From the NCBI GenBank assembly GCA_032164245.1, contig JAVMKO010000017.1, forward strand, positions 19,072,756 to 19,136,755: a stretch of 64,000 nucleotides of DNA. The letters are read 5' to 3'. This stretch comes from Sternotherus odoratus (taxonomy: Eukaryota > Chordata > Testudines > Kinosternidae). The position numbers and the translations under genes were made by a program. The notes under the pieces are model-generated. The model was not told the origin of the DNA. It saw only the letters and a list, made by a program, of their open reading frames with translations, and made no database searches. This document shows, piece by piece, positions 1 to 12,503 of the stretch; within the stretch, counting starts at the first letter, position 1; the number at the start of each line of letters is the position of its first letter.

Positions 1-3000
1 ATGTTGTTTGTCCCTAGCCCAGTTCTCAGAAATGGCTGAACTGACAAAAATGCACCTGAGGCAGAGGGTGACCAGACAGCAAGTGTGAAAAATCAGGACG
101 GGCCAGGCACTGGAGATTGAGCCACCTGCTGTTGCTGAGCGTTGCCCTCTCTTTGTCCCCACTCCTTCCCCTCAGCATCCCCAGTTTTGGGAGGAGCATT
201 GGAGCCCAGGCCTGGCTCGGCGGTGGTGCCACACAGGCGCCACGGTTCTAACCGTTTCAGGATACTTGACTAATGACAGTTCTTTTGTCTGTGATCCTCT
301 TCCACATTCCAGAGTTGATTGGTCGGTCCTTCCCCCATCCCGTACGGAGGGAGAGTGGCTTTTCTGCTCCTGTGAGGACATGGGATTATGGGAGTGTAGC
401 CTAATTTGGCAGTTAGAGCAAAGAAGGTGAACAGATTGGAGCCTTAGCTAGTGGCAGCTTCAGCTGGTTGGATGCTGTGACTGACACCTGGAAGTGCCCC
501 CTGCACAAAGAATTTGGTGATGCCTGAAGGGGAGGAAGCAACATCCCCTGCTTATCAGGCTTTGGTGGGACTTTGGCATGGAGGAGTTTCAGGGGAAGCT
601 GCCTCTGTGACATTGACAGGATTTCTCCTGGAGCAGGCAGGACCTCTGTGCTGGTGGTAGCCCAGCTTGGCTTATCCTAATGCCATTCTGACCATTGGGA
701 AGCAGCCAGGAAAGGTGAGGAACAGCAAGGCAGTGGGGTCCCCTTATTTCTACCCGTAAGTCTTGGTGTACTGTGCATCGCAGCAGCAGGCCCAGCATGC
801 AGCTCCGAGGGACACAAAGCCCAGCACATCCGTCTCAGCAACACTTTCTCTAAAGAGACTTTTCTCTCAGCCAAGGCAGTCAACCACATTGTGCTGGATG
901 TGTGGGGCCATGCTGGGGAGGTTTCTTAACACTCAGCACTCAGCCAGCACTTTGCAGCTTCAAAGCACTCGACAACCTTCTACCTAATGAACCTCCACTT
1001 CCTGGGCACTCGGCGTCTGCTTCGCTCTTCTCTTGATAACTTACCCTGTCCATTTGCACTGCACGCCGGGCTCCGTTATTTGAGAAGAGTCCCCCACCAG
1101 CCCCGGGGCAGGCAGCCACGGCAGCTTTGCTAGGCAGCTGCAGGTCCCCGTTGGGACTTCCCTGCTCCTGAAGAAAAGGATGAAAGTGTCGGAGCAGAAA
1201 GTTGCCCCTGATTTTCAGAGCTTCCTCTTTGTTTTAGAATCAAAGCCCCAGGGCTGTGACCCTGGCAAGCAGGGCAGGGGTCTTGAGTAGCTCCACGCAC
1301 CCTGACCTCCTCTGAGTATCCCCCTCTCCCTACAGAGCTGGACTGGCTGGAGTGCTCTGGGGTAGGGGGAGGTGGGGAGCTTCCTGTCCTTGGCCTGCTT
1401 AGGAGCTCCAGTGCATGAATTCTCAGGGCCACATGGGGCCTGTGTGCTTGACGAGGCCCATTGTAGCAGAGCTGGAAGTGAAGGGGAAACAGCCCTTCAG
1501 GTCACGGGTGTGATGCTCCCTGATTCCGCCTGACGCCGGCACCATGGCTCAGCTCCAGGCAGGCAGCCGCATGGCTCCATGTGTATCAGGTTTTAGTCCA
1601 TGGGTGCAGATGAGTGGGCCTGGTTCCTGTCCTGACAGAGCCCAGCCTGCTGGGGAGTGGACCTGGAGCCACTGCGGGAAGGTCCGTCGCTCACGCATCG
1701 GGCTCTCTTCCCACACCACTGCTAAGCCCCACTGACAGACCGACTCTGCTGCGTCTCCTCTCATCTGGCGAGATGTTGGACGGTCACACCAATTTCCAGC
1801 ACTGGTGCATTCCTAGGAAGCAGGGTTGGCTGGTGTTCTCTTTGGGGATAGTGGGAGGATGTCTTGGGGGACACTGCATCCTAGGCTTTAGGGTTCTGAG
1901 CCCGCCCACTGCAGCCTTCTGGCATGAGCAGAGGTTCTTGTGCACTAGGAAGGCCAGTGCTAGCCCAGGGCTTGTTTTCAGGATGGTAGAAGAGCAGGAC
2001 TTGCATGAGATGATGAGTTTGTGCAGTGCCAGGCGGGCATGAGGTGTGCGGGTAAATCAGACTCAGGAGACTGAGACAACTGCCCAGAGCCCCTAGGGCA
2101 CTGTCCCAGAATCCCAGCTAGAGGGCTGTGGTGGATGCCCAGAGCTCTTCAAGGGTCATTTCCTTTGTCTTTAACCTAATAATCTCTTAGGTTTATATAG
2201 TGCCTTCCATCCCGGAGGATCCTACCCGGCTTTTGGGGCTGTACATCCAGGGAACTCACACACCACTTAGACGCAGCCACCTCTTGGAGGTGAAGGAGAA
2301 TCGAAGATCTAATTGAACACGGGGGATGAGCTCCAGAGAAGCAGAACGTAGTTCCTTGAACTGGACTCTGGCCAGGACACGGGGGCTCTCACTCTACTTG
2401 TGGGAAGGTTTCATGAGTCATGTCCCAGAGTGGCCACATCCTCAGATTTTATCTTTCTCCGAAAGCTGCCCCCCCTGCTGTGAGGCCGGAGCAAGGTTCA
2501 GCCCAGCACCCGCCACTGAACCGCCAGCCTCCACTGAATGCTGGTCTCCCAGCCAGCATCTGCTTAGAACGGGGGATGTGACAAAATCAAGGTCCCAGGC
2601 CTTCCTCTCCATTTTTCTCATTTTCTTGATTTTTCTTACCCCTCTTCTCCCACCTCTTTGAAATAATTTTATCTCCTCTGAAAATCCAGAAAGTCTGGGC
2701 CCTCCCCTGCCCCGGCCTTTCCCTGAGCCCTGCAGGAATGAGGTCTGTGGGGTTGGGCTCCTGAGATCCGCAGCCTGCCATGGCTTTGGAAGTTCAGCTT
2801 CATGTCCCTTCTCTTTTCCTGATGCATGATTCTGTATTGTAGTTAATCAGCCCATCATGGAGAACATGTCTGTGTTCAGAGGGCAAATGGGAGGAGGAGT
2901 CTCTTAGCCACTGGTCCCCTCTGCTGTGGCTGACTTGGCTGGTATCTCTGGGTTGGATGTTTGCGTTCCCTGTAACACAAGACTTGCTGGCTTGCGCCGG

Positions 3001-3453
3001 GTTCTTCCATGGTGCTTTGCATCACACTTCTTCCTCTGTGCACTGAGAGAGGCGGGTGGGCTCTGCAGCTGGGACCGAGCGAGCCAGCCGTGTGCTAAGG
3101 CAGCGGGGCTAGTCTGGCCTTCAGCATGGGGCCAGGCGGAAAAATAAAATGGCCTTCACCATCCTCCCCTCTCCCTCTGGACAGGGCCTTCACCTCCCCT
3201 GAGCTCCCTGCTCTGTGCCCTCACTACACTTCCTCAGTGGGGACTGGGGCAGGGCAGGAGGGGGAGCGCTGGCTTGGGGGAAAGGAGCATGCTGGGTGCT
3301 TGACTTCCCCCTGTAGTCTCCCCCAGCCCATGCACTAGGAGAGCAGTGCAGGAATTGTCCTGGTCTCCGAGTGGGTCCAGGGTGAGGGACACCTGAGCAT
3401 TTCTGGCCTGCTGCCCTCCCCCCCAAGCCGTTGTTCTCTGCTTGTCTCCTCAG
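1..3453 (+). other. SMG6 intron (5' end outside window)
   Basis: No coding exon was recognised on either strand. The sequence is of average complexity. A short stretch at about 2185-2250 resembles an old SINE tail ("tatatagtgccttccatccc"), but I cannot assign it. A polypyrimidine tract and AG at 3452-3453 end the intron. Confidence 0.6.
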
Positions 3454-3570
3454 AGTGCCTCTCGGAGGACTGTCGCTCAGTGCTGCAGGAACAGGCCACG
3501 GCGCTGGGACTCTGCATGTTCGCCCTGCTGGTGAGGCGCTGCACCGGCTTACTGAAGGAGTCCGTCCGAG
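3454..3570 (+). CDS. SMG6: SMG6 coding exon, helical region after the TPRs
   Basis: 117 nt. The acceptor is 'ctcctcag' at 3446-3453 and the donor 'gtatgg' at 3571. The exon enters with the last two bases of a split codon and leaves with one base (G). It encodes 38 full codons beginning Cys-Leu-Ser-Glu-Asp and containing [12 protein letters not shown] and [13 protein letters not shown], matching the SMG6 segment just before the short acidic linker. This part of SMG6 packs as alpha-helices behind the 14-3-3-like TPR fold that contacts phosphorylated UPF1. The remainder of the TPR region is upstream of the window. Splice phases agree with the next exon (G + CT = Ala). Confidence 0.93.
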
Positions 3571-3861
3571 GTATGGGAGCGCTCGGCACCGTGCTGGTAG
3601 CCTGCGGCTGATTCCCGTGTCACGCCCGCTCACGTCCTAGCCCAGCCCCGGCTCGCTGCCTGCTCCATCACACCTCTCGTCTCTTGAGACCTCCGGGTTT
3701 TGTCCTAGTTTTCAGACCATTCCTCCCTCCTCCACCTCGGGGCTCGCTCTCCCTTTGACCTCAGTGCGAGCTTGGGGAGCCCGCCATGTATGGTGGCAGA
3801 CACACAATGGCCCTTAGTCTTTTCACCCATCCTGCTCCACGACAGGCTTTCTGTGCCGCCA

Positions 3862-3990
3862 GGCGGCTCCTGGGTTCTGATCCTGGCTCTGCCATTGATT
3901 TGCTGTGTGGGCTGGAGCAGGTCGCGAGCACGCTGCAAAATGGAGTGCTGCTGCATCCCGTCCTTCCCTGGGGCCGGTCGCTGCGCCGGG
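3862..3990 (+). repeat. MIR/CORE-SINE-like fragment
   Basis: The stretch around 'cctgggttctgatcctggc' followed by 'tctgccattgatttgctgtg' matches the tRNA-derived/CORE region of MIR-type SINEs by eye. It is old, diverged and lies wholly within the 578-bp SMG6 intron. A short adjoining 'caaaatgga' fits the downstream MIR region. Confidence 0.6.
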
Positions 3991-4148
3991 GGTGGTTAGT
4001 GGGGATACCGCACGCTCTGGGCACCTCCAGAGCAGGCACTCAGTGGCCTTTGCGCACGCGCACCCCCAGGAGGGAGGGACCCAGCCAGGCTTCCTCAGGA
4101 ACGGGCACGAGCGGGCCGGGACCAGCTTGTCTGTTTGTGTCTCTGCAG

Positions 4149-4314
4149 CTTGGCCCCAGGAAGCAGAGCAGGACGAGGAGGATGATATCAAGGTCTCCGC
4201 CTTGCCCCAGGACCTGAAGGAGCTCCTCCCCAGTGTGAAAGTCTGGTCGGACTGGATGCTTGGCCATTCAGACACCTGGAACCCCCCTCCCACCTCCCTC
4301 GAGCTGCCCAAACA
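4149..4314 (+). CDS. SMG6: SMG6 coding exon (VWSDWMLG segment)
   Basis: 166 nt. The acceptor is 'ctctgcag' ending at 4148 and the donor 'gtatgt' at 4315. The exon completes Ala (residue 39), encodes 54 full codons and leaves CA, which with the next exon's G gives Gln 94. It contains an acidic run (EAEQDEEDD), then [20 protein letters not shown] and [17 protein letters not shown], a strongly conserved SMG6 block in the C-terminal helical hairpins of the TPR-containing domain. The acidic linker differs in sequence from mammalian SMG6, while the block after it is nearly invariant. Confidence 0.95.
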
Positions 4315-4595
4315 GTATGTGAGCTCTTCCAGCACGGGGCACCTCTGCGGGCCCCTGTTCCCTGTCTGCCCCTCCCGGAGGAGGTGTGCTCTGTCTCCCA
4401 GCACCACTGCCTGAGCAGGGGGTGTCGCTCCCTGCCCTGCTCCGTGGTGCTGATGGTGGAGAAAGGGGTTAGTGATGGGGATCTTCCCTACCAGTGAGAG
4501 CGGGGGCTGGAAGTGGGGTCTGTGTGGCTTGGGGTGGTGGCAGGCATCCCAAGGGAACAGCATTAACCCTTGTGACTAGCTCCCCTTTGTTCCCC

Positions 4596-4663
4596 AGTGT
4601 GTCAGGATTTCTAGCTTCCACATGGGATCAGTGTGTCAGGATTTCTAGCTTCCACATGGGATC
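4596..4663. repeat. 34-bp direct tandem repeat, two perfect copies
   Basis: Copies at 4596-4629 and 4630-4663 are identical ('agtgtgtcaggatttctagc' then 'ttccacatgggatc'). This is a local intronic duplication with no flanking hallmarks of transposition. Confidence 0.9.
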
Positions 4664-6723
4664 TCTCTTCATTTCCTGGGGTGCATCTCCCCGGGGCCTT
4701 TGCCAGCCGTTTGTCTGTGAGTGGTACTCGCCTCGCTTAGAATCCCCTTCTCTTGCTCTGAAAGCAATTTCCTCTGCCCCAGCCATTCACAAAGGGTTAA
4801 TTTGCTAAGCTGGCTGATTCCAGACCATTAGTCCATAATGCGGACTAGGCAATTTGCATATTTTTGGACAGAAAATCATGTGAAGGGGCCAAGTATGCGA
4901 AGCAGCGTCTGAGCATGCTCCGTAACTGCTTTCCCGCAGGACTTTCCATCTGCCTCTGGTACTCTGGATCCAGAGTCTGAAATCACGTCGTGTTGTTAAT
5001 CCAAAGGAGCCAGGACCCGGGGTGATGGGGAGGCGCATTAAGAGTAATCCAGCAAGGTGGCTTAGCCATGAATGGGTCCCTGCTCCAGCGTGCCGGGCCA
5101 GTCCACTCTCCTGGTTTATTGCCTCCACTCCCGTTCTCTCTCGTTTGGCTGAGGAAATGGAAATCTCACACAGGAAGTGCTGGGCCTCATTTTGTGGAGA
5201 TGGAGTCTGTTTTCTGTTTGCCGGCTGCTCGATGTGGGACCGTTGCCTGCTCATGTGAACTCTTGCCCATCTTTGGGCAGGAACTCAAGCTCGGGGCTGT
5301 CATGTGAGCATGCTTGCACCAATCCGGAGCCCCCTTTGCGCTGCCTGCGCAGGGAGCTGCTGAGCCATCGGCAACGGGCTTGCTTGGAGATGGAATTTCT
5401 GATTGGGTTCCTGCAGCCAGCGCTCATCGTGTTCCAGGGAGGAGCCACCTCCTCCCTTCTTCGGGGGGCCGACTGAGATCTGCTTCAGCTGCCTCCGGCT
5501 ACGGGAACCAGTCTGGCTCCCTTACGGGGCTAGGAGCAGGTGCAGGCTCCCCCTTTCCCTCCAACGGGAGAAGGTGAGGGTTACAACCCAGCCTCTATCA
5601 CAGTGGCCCATGGCTCCATCAAGTGCCAAGGAGCAGCTGGAGAGGCAGGTCCTGGGTGGTAGGAGGTAGCTGGGCATGGGCCACAATGTACTTCGAGCAG
5701 CTGCTCTGCTCAGAGCTCCGGAGTTGGGGAGTCAACGAGCTTCACCATTTGGTGAAGGCTCAGTAGGCCCAGCCACTTCCCCTGCCTGGGCCTGCCCCTC
5801 CTCCCCCTGTTCAGATCCTTTCCCTACAGCGGTAGAGCCTGTTCTTCCCCATTGTCCACTGGCTGACAGGCCCCTCACATGGGGTGAGCTCTAGTTGACA
5901 TAGCATTTCTCTGGTTTATTTTTGGGGTGCACCAAGATGTTCTTGGCCTGTTTCCACCCACTCTTGTGTACCGCTGTGCGCTGGCGGCCATGACTTCCCT
6001 GAGAACTGGGGCCCCCGCTGGAGAAGCACCTCTCCAGGGAGGAAGAGAAGAGGTGGCAGGAGAACCAGCACAGTCCTGCCAGATGACCTCCTCCCCCCAC
6101 TTCCCCTGTCTCAGCAGGTCTCCCGTGGACAGGAGCGGTGAGGTCTGGCTTAGCATTCCTGCTCTGTACTGAGGCAAGCCTGCCCTCGGGTTCTGGGGCT
6201 GTTTGCTAACCAGGACAGCATCAACTCCTGGGGCCTCGACAGGAACTGGTTAAAGATGTTCTGAAGTAAATCATGGGCCAGAGAATGAGGATGCCTTGGG
6301 CCAGGCCTGGGACCTAGGGTCAGTCGACCTGGGAGAGGGAGAGAATGTGTAAATGCTAGGGACTGGGCAATGAGGAGGTGCAATGTTCCAAACGCCACGC
6401 TCCCTGCAGCTGGGAGCTCTCCCTCCATGGCGTACTCTGCTCCCTCCAGGCCTTGTCCTGAGGCCGGGTTGGGATAATTGGGAGCTGCCCTTCCCTTCAG
6501 TGCCGCCTCAGGGGATTGGAGCGGAGCCAAGGGACCGAATAGAAATGGAAATGTGGGAGCTTGCCGTGGGGCTCCACTGAACCTCTGTGTCTCTAGGAAT
6601 CTTACCGGGTCTCCAGAAAGCCCAGGCCTGGCACCGGCACGACGGCTCATCCCAGGCTCATAGGCAGTATCAGCAGCAGCACAGCAGTCATCTTCGCTCA
6701 TCCCAGGCCCTGGTGAGGCCGCT

Positions 6724-6850
6724 TAGACTCATAGACTTTAAGGTCAGAAGGGACCATTATGATCATCTAGTCTGACCTCCTGCAACGCAGGCCACAGAAT
6801 CTCACCCACCCACTCCTGCAATGGACCTCACCCATATCTGAGCTATTTGT
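6724..6850 (-). mobile_element. CR1 LINE 3'-UTR fragment, antisense to SMG6
   Basis: 'catagactttaaggtcagaa' and 'gggaccattatgatcatcta' followed by 'gtctgacctcctgca' is the complement of the typical CR1 3'-UTR of sauropsids. It is a short, 5'-truncated copy without an ORF. Confidence 0.75.
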
Positions 6851-9800
6851 CAAGGCTCGTTCTGGGGCCTAGGCCGGCGCCTGCCCGGCTCATCCTGTAT
6901 TCTCCACGTTGGTGATTCCTAGCTCTCCACAAGTGACAGTCAGGGGACTTTGAGAACGTCTAAACTCAGCCCAGCTGTGGCAGTTGGTTTATTGCTTTCA
7001 GCTGGTACTTGAACCCGGGTCCTGGTCTTGGAGTCTTTCCCAGGTTTAATCCCCGGAGTTTTCTCTGCAGCTGTATGACACTGCACTGACCCCGAATGAG
7101 GATAGGAAAATAGAACCAGTGCCAAGCCAGAGTCTCTTTTTCATTTGGAGTCTGGCTGTCTGCCCATGACCAGGGTTACATAATGGGAAACATAGCTGGG
7201 GCTCTGGAGAGCCCGCGCTTCACCACGCTGCCCAGACCTTCGCGTTCTGATGCTATATATCTTCCTAATTGTAGCTCAGATGCATTTATCACACTGCTGG
7301 ATTTGAGTCCTTGCAATAAAAACACCCATGTCCTCAGCTTGCTGCTTTCGCTGTTGGACAGAGACCCAGGAAAAGGTGTGAGCGGTAAATGCTGCTCTCC
7401 GCTCCAGCACGTGGCACAGGGGATTCAGAGAGCAGCACCTCAGGGGTGTCCTCTCCCTGGCGGGTGCTAGAGCACGAACCCCAGAGTTCAGAAGGTGGCC
7501 TCTCCACATCCAAACGGGCTCAGGGCCCCTGTGTGAGCCGCACTCTTCCCAAGAGCCGCACTCTTGAGCTGAGGCTGCCACCTCTAATAGACTGATGGGT
7601 GTCGGAGCCCAGAGGTTTGGGAGAAGACACAGGCAACGTCTAGTCCTCTTTGGCACCCTGTGTGTGTGGGAGTGGGGAGATATGGGTGACATTCCTTCTC
7701 CTCCACCGCTCTGGGGCACGGTTCCTGGTACTAGCAGGGCCTCCTGGTGATGGCACAGCCGCATCATGGGCATCTCTGCTTGGATTCCAGAGAGCAGCAA
7801 AGTATCTGTCTGGAGGCTCCCTTGCCTAGAGGGGTTTGGTGAGTGAAGAGTGACTCACCATGGCCCGAGAGGGGGCATGTCCCTGAATACCAGGTACGGT
7901 CCCCTCCACACCCAGCCTACGTGTGTTCCTGCCCTAGCCAGTGATACCGGAGAGCAGGTTGTGTGACCCCGCTGTGAAAGGCAATAACCCCACAGCACAA
8001 CTTCCTCGTGCCGAGCATCCCCCCAGGCACCTCACGGAGCGTAGCTGAGGGGGTAGGCGGTGGACGAGACACAAGCAAAGGAGAAGAGCGCGAGGGTTGA
8101 CGAGGCAGAGATGTTCCTGATGCACACGCTGATGGCGAGAGTCCGTCGCAGGCCGCAGAAGAGATTTTCGGTGTGAGGCGGAAGCTGGAGCTGCAGACAC
8201 GGGACATGGGGGCGCCAGGGCTGCAGGGCAGGAAGCTGCTCCTGCCTTTGAGGCAGTGGCTGAGGGAGTTGAGACAGGTGGGCAGGGAAGAGCAGAGATT
8301 CCCTTGTGGTTGCCGAGATCGGTTCGCTGCTCCTCCCTGCACTCAAATTCAGCACTGTGCCGTTCCTCAGAGAAGCCCCTGGCTATTCAGTGTGATGCAG
8401 GGGTGGCCGGTGGAATCTGCTTTCCTGCTAGGCTGGGAATTGGGCCTCTGAACGTGCTATAGACTGCATGCAGCCATTTGAAGGGGGCATTTAAACCAAC
8501 TATTAAACCCAAATTCTCGAGCCTACCTTCCAGGAGCATGGAAGAGCCTGTCAGGCCACCCTCATCACCCAGGGCCTGCCGCAGTGTCACTCCCACTGAG
8601 GGGCCCAGCCCAGGCCCTGAGTACAGGTGCTCAGACGATGGTAGGAATTGCTAAGGGCTGACTTGAGAACTCCTTTCTTAGGTCGTTTCCTTTAGTGACT
8701 GTTCATCATGGAACGGTCCCTATCGAGCTGTCAAAGGAAGGGCCGTCACAGCCGCAGGCCAGTGGTGGGAAGAATGGAGGTACAGTCAAGCTAGAGAAGA
8801 GCCAAAGATCAAGCAGTTGAGCCCCATAGGGTTCCTGGAGAGGGGTGTGGAGCAGCCTCAACGCCATTACCCAGGGGGGAGCAGGAGGCTCTTGGAGAGG
8901 TGCCTGGAGCTGTGGAGGCAGGTCCACGGGGCTGGAAGGATTTAGTGTCGGTGGCTGCCCCCAGATCAAGGCAAACAGGGAAGCCGTTGGCTGCATGGAG
9001 CAGATGTCATCACATAGCTGGGTTATGTTGTGGCTCGTGACTCCCTGTGTCATTGCTGGGAATGGGGAGATAAGAGCTGGGGGGGGGGCAGTGTCTGGGA
9101 GAAGGTTAAAGAAGGTGACGGGGGGTGAGGTGCCAGAGGCCAGGGAGTCATGTGGGATGGGGAAAGTGCTGGTGGAAGAGGCTGGGTCTAGAGAGGATTG
9201 TCTGACCCCAGCTGGGCTCTCTGCAGCTTCACAGATGTGCCCTGGGGGGCTCCAGGGTCATTTCTCCCCACTGGGGCCTGTGGAGAGTTGAGAGGCGTCA
9301 GCTGGATTTTCTTACTGACAGAGTTGAGGGCTGAGTGGGGCTTGGAGGCAAGGAGAAGCCTGGTGGGACTGTGGTGCACAGACACGGGGAGCCTGGTGCC
9401 CTCTCTGGTTTCTCTAGCTGCCTTCTCTGGGGCTTGCTTGCCTGCTGCGTTCGGCCTCATGACGCTCTGCTCGCCCCAGGAGCGGAGAGGCCCCAGTGGT
9501 TTGCCATGAGCATGGTGCAGCGTTTCTCACACTGCACTCTGGGTGTTGTGCAGCTGTGTGTTTGAATGTGAGTGTTTAAACAAGCTGGTATTACTCAGGA
9601 AATGGCCACCTCCCCACTGGGAGCAGGGGGTCATTGTACTTGTGTGAATCACCAGGAGGATGGTGGTTATGTGAAAGCACTGCACAGCTTTGGCCCTGTC
9701 CAGGGAGACTCAGCGAGTGTCGGGCTGTGCTTACCACACAGAGCTGCCTATTCCTGCCCCGCTGGATGTTTGGGGCGTTGGCCTCTGGAGGCAGTTGGCC

Positions 9801-12092
9801 CAGCTGTTGCTGTGGTTGCACAGGTCCAGCCTAGCCCTTGTTGTGGGGGTTCCTGGGGGCCCTTGTCCATGCATGTGATCTGTGTCCACTCCATCCCCTG
9901 GCTGGGCTGCATCCTGTCGCCCTGCCGCGGGGCTGGGCTCATGCTGGCAGCTACGGTCGGCCTGGGTTCTGAGACCGCAGAAAGGGAGCGAGCTCTTTGT
10001 TTGGCCCTGCCCTTGTGTCTGTGGGGAAGTGAATGAGGAGAGCCCCTGGGCTAACCCACTCCTGGCATCCTCCATTAGCAGCATGGAGAGCTTCCTTCTG
10101 TTTACCTGGGAACGGCGCAGTTCTGCAGAGTCCTCTGCAAAGGCTCCTCAGATATTGGGGACGTTCAAACAAGCTGATGGTTGGATCTCTGAGTCTGCAC
10201 GGACGTGCCCTGAATCCCAACAATCCAGTCAAGGGGACCCAAGCGAGCCAGACCTAGAAACCATCACTGGCCCCTGAAGCTTTTGCACCTCTTTTCATTC
10301 TGCAGCTGGACTCGCTGCTGATCCGGGTGCGGATCCGCCCGCTCAGTCTGAGGGCCAGGAGTGTTGTGTGACCAGAGCCCTGCACCAGGGCCAAGTCCTC
10401 AGCCGGGCTGGGCCTTTCAACCTCTGCATGTCTCCCATGGGCAGAGCTGGCCCAGAGCAGCCCTATCACATCCGGTGCTTGTCTCTGCAGCCTGGACTGA
10501 AGGATAAACTATCAGAGCAGTGGGGCAGCGGATCATTCCTCTTCTTATTTTCTTCTTTGCAGATGGGGTCGTGGAAAGTTCAGTTCCTTTTAACCCTCAC
10601 AGCCCGGTTTCTTTCCCAGCTGGTAGCACAAAGGCAGTGTTTCCCATTACATCACAAAGGGCCTCGGACAGATCCCTCCGAAAAACGTGTTGCAACTGTT
10701 TATTTTTTTCCATATTTAAACAGTTCTGACAGCCAGACCTGGCTGAGCCAAGTGATGGAGCTTTGTGAATGAGCCCAGCTCCCGGCGTCTGTGCACAGAG
10801 GGCTGCGAAGGCCTCTTCTCTGCACCGTGTTTGCCGGGGCCAGCTCAGGGATGTGGGCGACTCTGTGTTACACGTGTGCTGATTATGTGCTCGGCTTTGA
10901 TTAATGGCAGCTCGTTCCGTCCGGCTCCCAGGACGCTCTTGAAAACAAGATGTTTCATTTCGGTGCACTTTCCTGGTACATTGATTGCCATAAATAAACG
11001 AGCGCAGACTCTGTCCACCTGGAGCAGTTCATGGAGCAGGGGGCCTGCTCCAGCCCCTTGGCTGCCCCTAGCTGCGGAGACAGTCACATCCCCCAGCCCT
11101 GGTCCTGTCCTGCCACTCACACCTCAGCACAAGGCTGCTGTCGGGGACCGAAGGCGTGGGGAGCCCAGCACAGCTGTCTGCTGCTTTCCCTTCCCATCTT
11201 CCTGCACTTCTGCCTCGATCTAAAATCCCTCCTTTCTCCAGAAATCCTTCGGTGAAATCATTCACAAGCAGCAGTTGGTAGCTGCGCGGTTGGTCCGCTG
11301 CCCAAGTGTGTCACAGGCCCTCTGTGCACCTATTCTCTCCCCCCCCCCCCCCCGGGGCCCTGGGCTCCGGCTGCTCTCGGAGGAGAGCCGCTCCAGGCTC
11401 TGAAGGTGGCACACCGCACACGCAGCTTCACAGGTCACTCCGAAGTGTTGCAACTGTGACCAGAAAAGAACCCAGGTGTAAGATCTCGTGACTGGCATTT
11501 AAAGACAAAGCCCCCGAGGTCCCAGCATGTGATGGCAGATAGCGGCCTGGTGGGCCCTGGGGACATTAGGCTCTAGGAGGGGCTGGAGAAAGTCGGCTGG
11601 GCCCCAGGGCTGGAGCTGTGGCTGCGGTAGAGTAGAGGGCCCTCTGGAGGCTGCCAGCCGGTGACCTCCCCCTTCCCAGATGTAACAGGGAGCATTGCTC
11701 CTCTCTGGAGAGAGCTGGATTATTTTCAGCATCACCCGGGGCTTGGGGTGGGGCAGATGCTTCCCCCCATCTCTGTTCCGGGTTGGGCTTGCAGGGGTGG
11801 GCTGGGGGGGGGGGGGCGATCCTAGGAACTTCCTGGTCCATAGTAGAGGAGTATGGGGGGCTCTTGACTGTCCTCATCTGCAGAAAGGAGGGGGCTTGTG
11901 TCAGCAAGTGCTGGGGTCAGACCCTCTGTGCAGTTGGGAGCCCATGCGGCTGCACTCCTATCCGGGAGGGTACGTTGAGAGCTGCTCTGTGCTGGGAGGT
12001 GCCTCTTGCCTCATCTCACCTCCCTGAGATTTGCTGGGATGATGCAGAGAACATGCCAGAATTGCTCACCTCGCTTCCCCCCATTCTCCCAG

Positions 12093-12294
12093 GGTCTCCG
12101 TGGACGTGTGGGCGACACTGGCCGACTTCTGTAACATACTGACCACAGTGAATCAGTCGGAGGTGCCGTTGTACAAGGACCCCGATGATGACCTTTCCCT
12201 GCTCAGCCTGGAAGAGGATCGGCTCCTTTCGGGCTTTGTCCCCCTGCTGGTCGCCCCCCAGGAGCCCTGCTACGTGGAGAAAACCTCGGACAAG
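12093..12294 (+). CDS. SMG6: SMG6 coding exon (DVWATLADFCNIL segment)
   Basis: 202 nt. The acceptor is 'attctcccag' ending at 12092 and the donor 'gtcagc' at 12295. One base completes Gln 94, then 67 full codons (residues 95-161) follow, with phase 0 at the end. It encodes VSVDVWATLADFCNIL, NQSEVPLYKDPDDDLSLL, LEEDRLLSGFVPLL and EPCYVEKTSDK, all diagnostic of the SMG6 helical domain that precedes the linker to the PIN nuclease. It is followed by the longest intron in the window (29.2 kb). Confidence 0.97.
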
Positions 12295-12470
12295 GTCAGC
12301 ATAAGGCCAAACATCCCCCCTTGATTCCTCCAGACTTTTATTCTTGGGAAGTTTTCTGTGCAAACGGAACACGATTAAGTCATTGAGAAGGGTGTTAAGG
12401 GAAAATATCGACCTTTTAGCCGCTGACATCCAGCTCTGTGTCATGAAAACCCCTCTCGACTTCCTCTGGG

Positions 12471-12503
<33 letters not shown>
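12471..12503. repeat. (GT)n-(GC)n microsatellite
   Basis: A GT run at 12471-12497 is followed directly by GC repeats to 12503. This alternating purine-pyrimidine tract could adopt Z-DNA. It lies about 180 bp after an SMG6 donor site. Confidence 0.95.

Larger units (their letters stand above)
4315..12092 (+). other. SMG6 intron, 7.8 kb
   Basis: No gene was recognised. It contains a perfect two-copy 34-bp tandem repeat (4596-4663), an AT-richer island around 4795-4930 with an octamer motif, a CR1 fragment (6724-6850), a 15-base poly-C run at 11339-11353, and a second island around 10870-11020. The remainder is unremarkable intronic sequence. Confidence 0.6.

Noticed and set aside
3823..4563. 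246-codon minus-strand frame
   Set aside because: It lies antisense to an SMG6 exon, and its composition mirrors the exon plus a MIR fragment.
11339..11353. Poly-C run as a possible assembly or frameshift site
   Set aside because: It is intronic, and similar runs occur throughout this GC-rich region.
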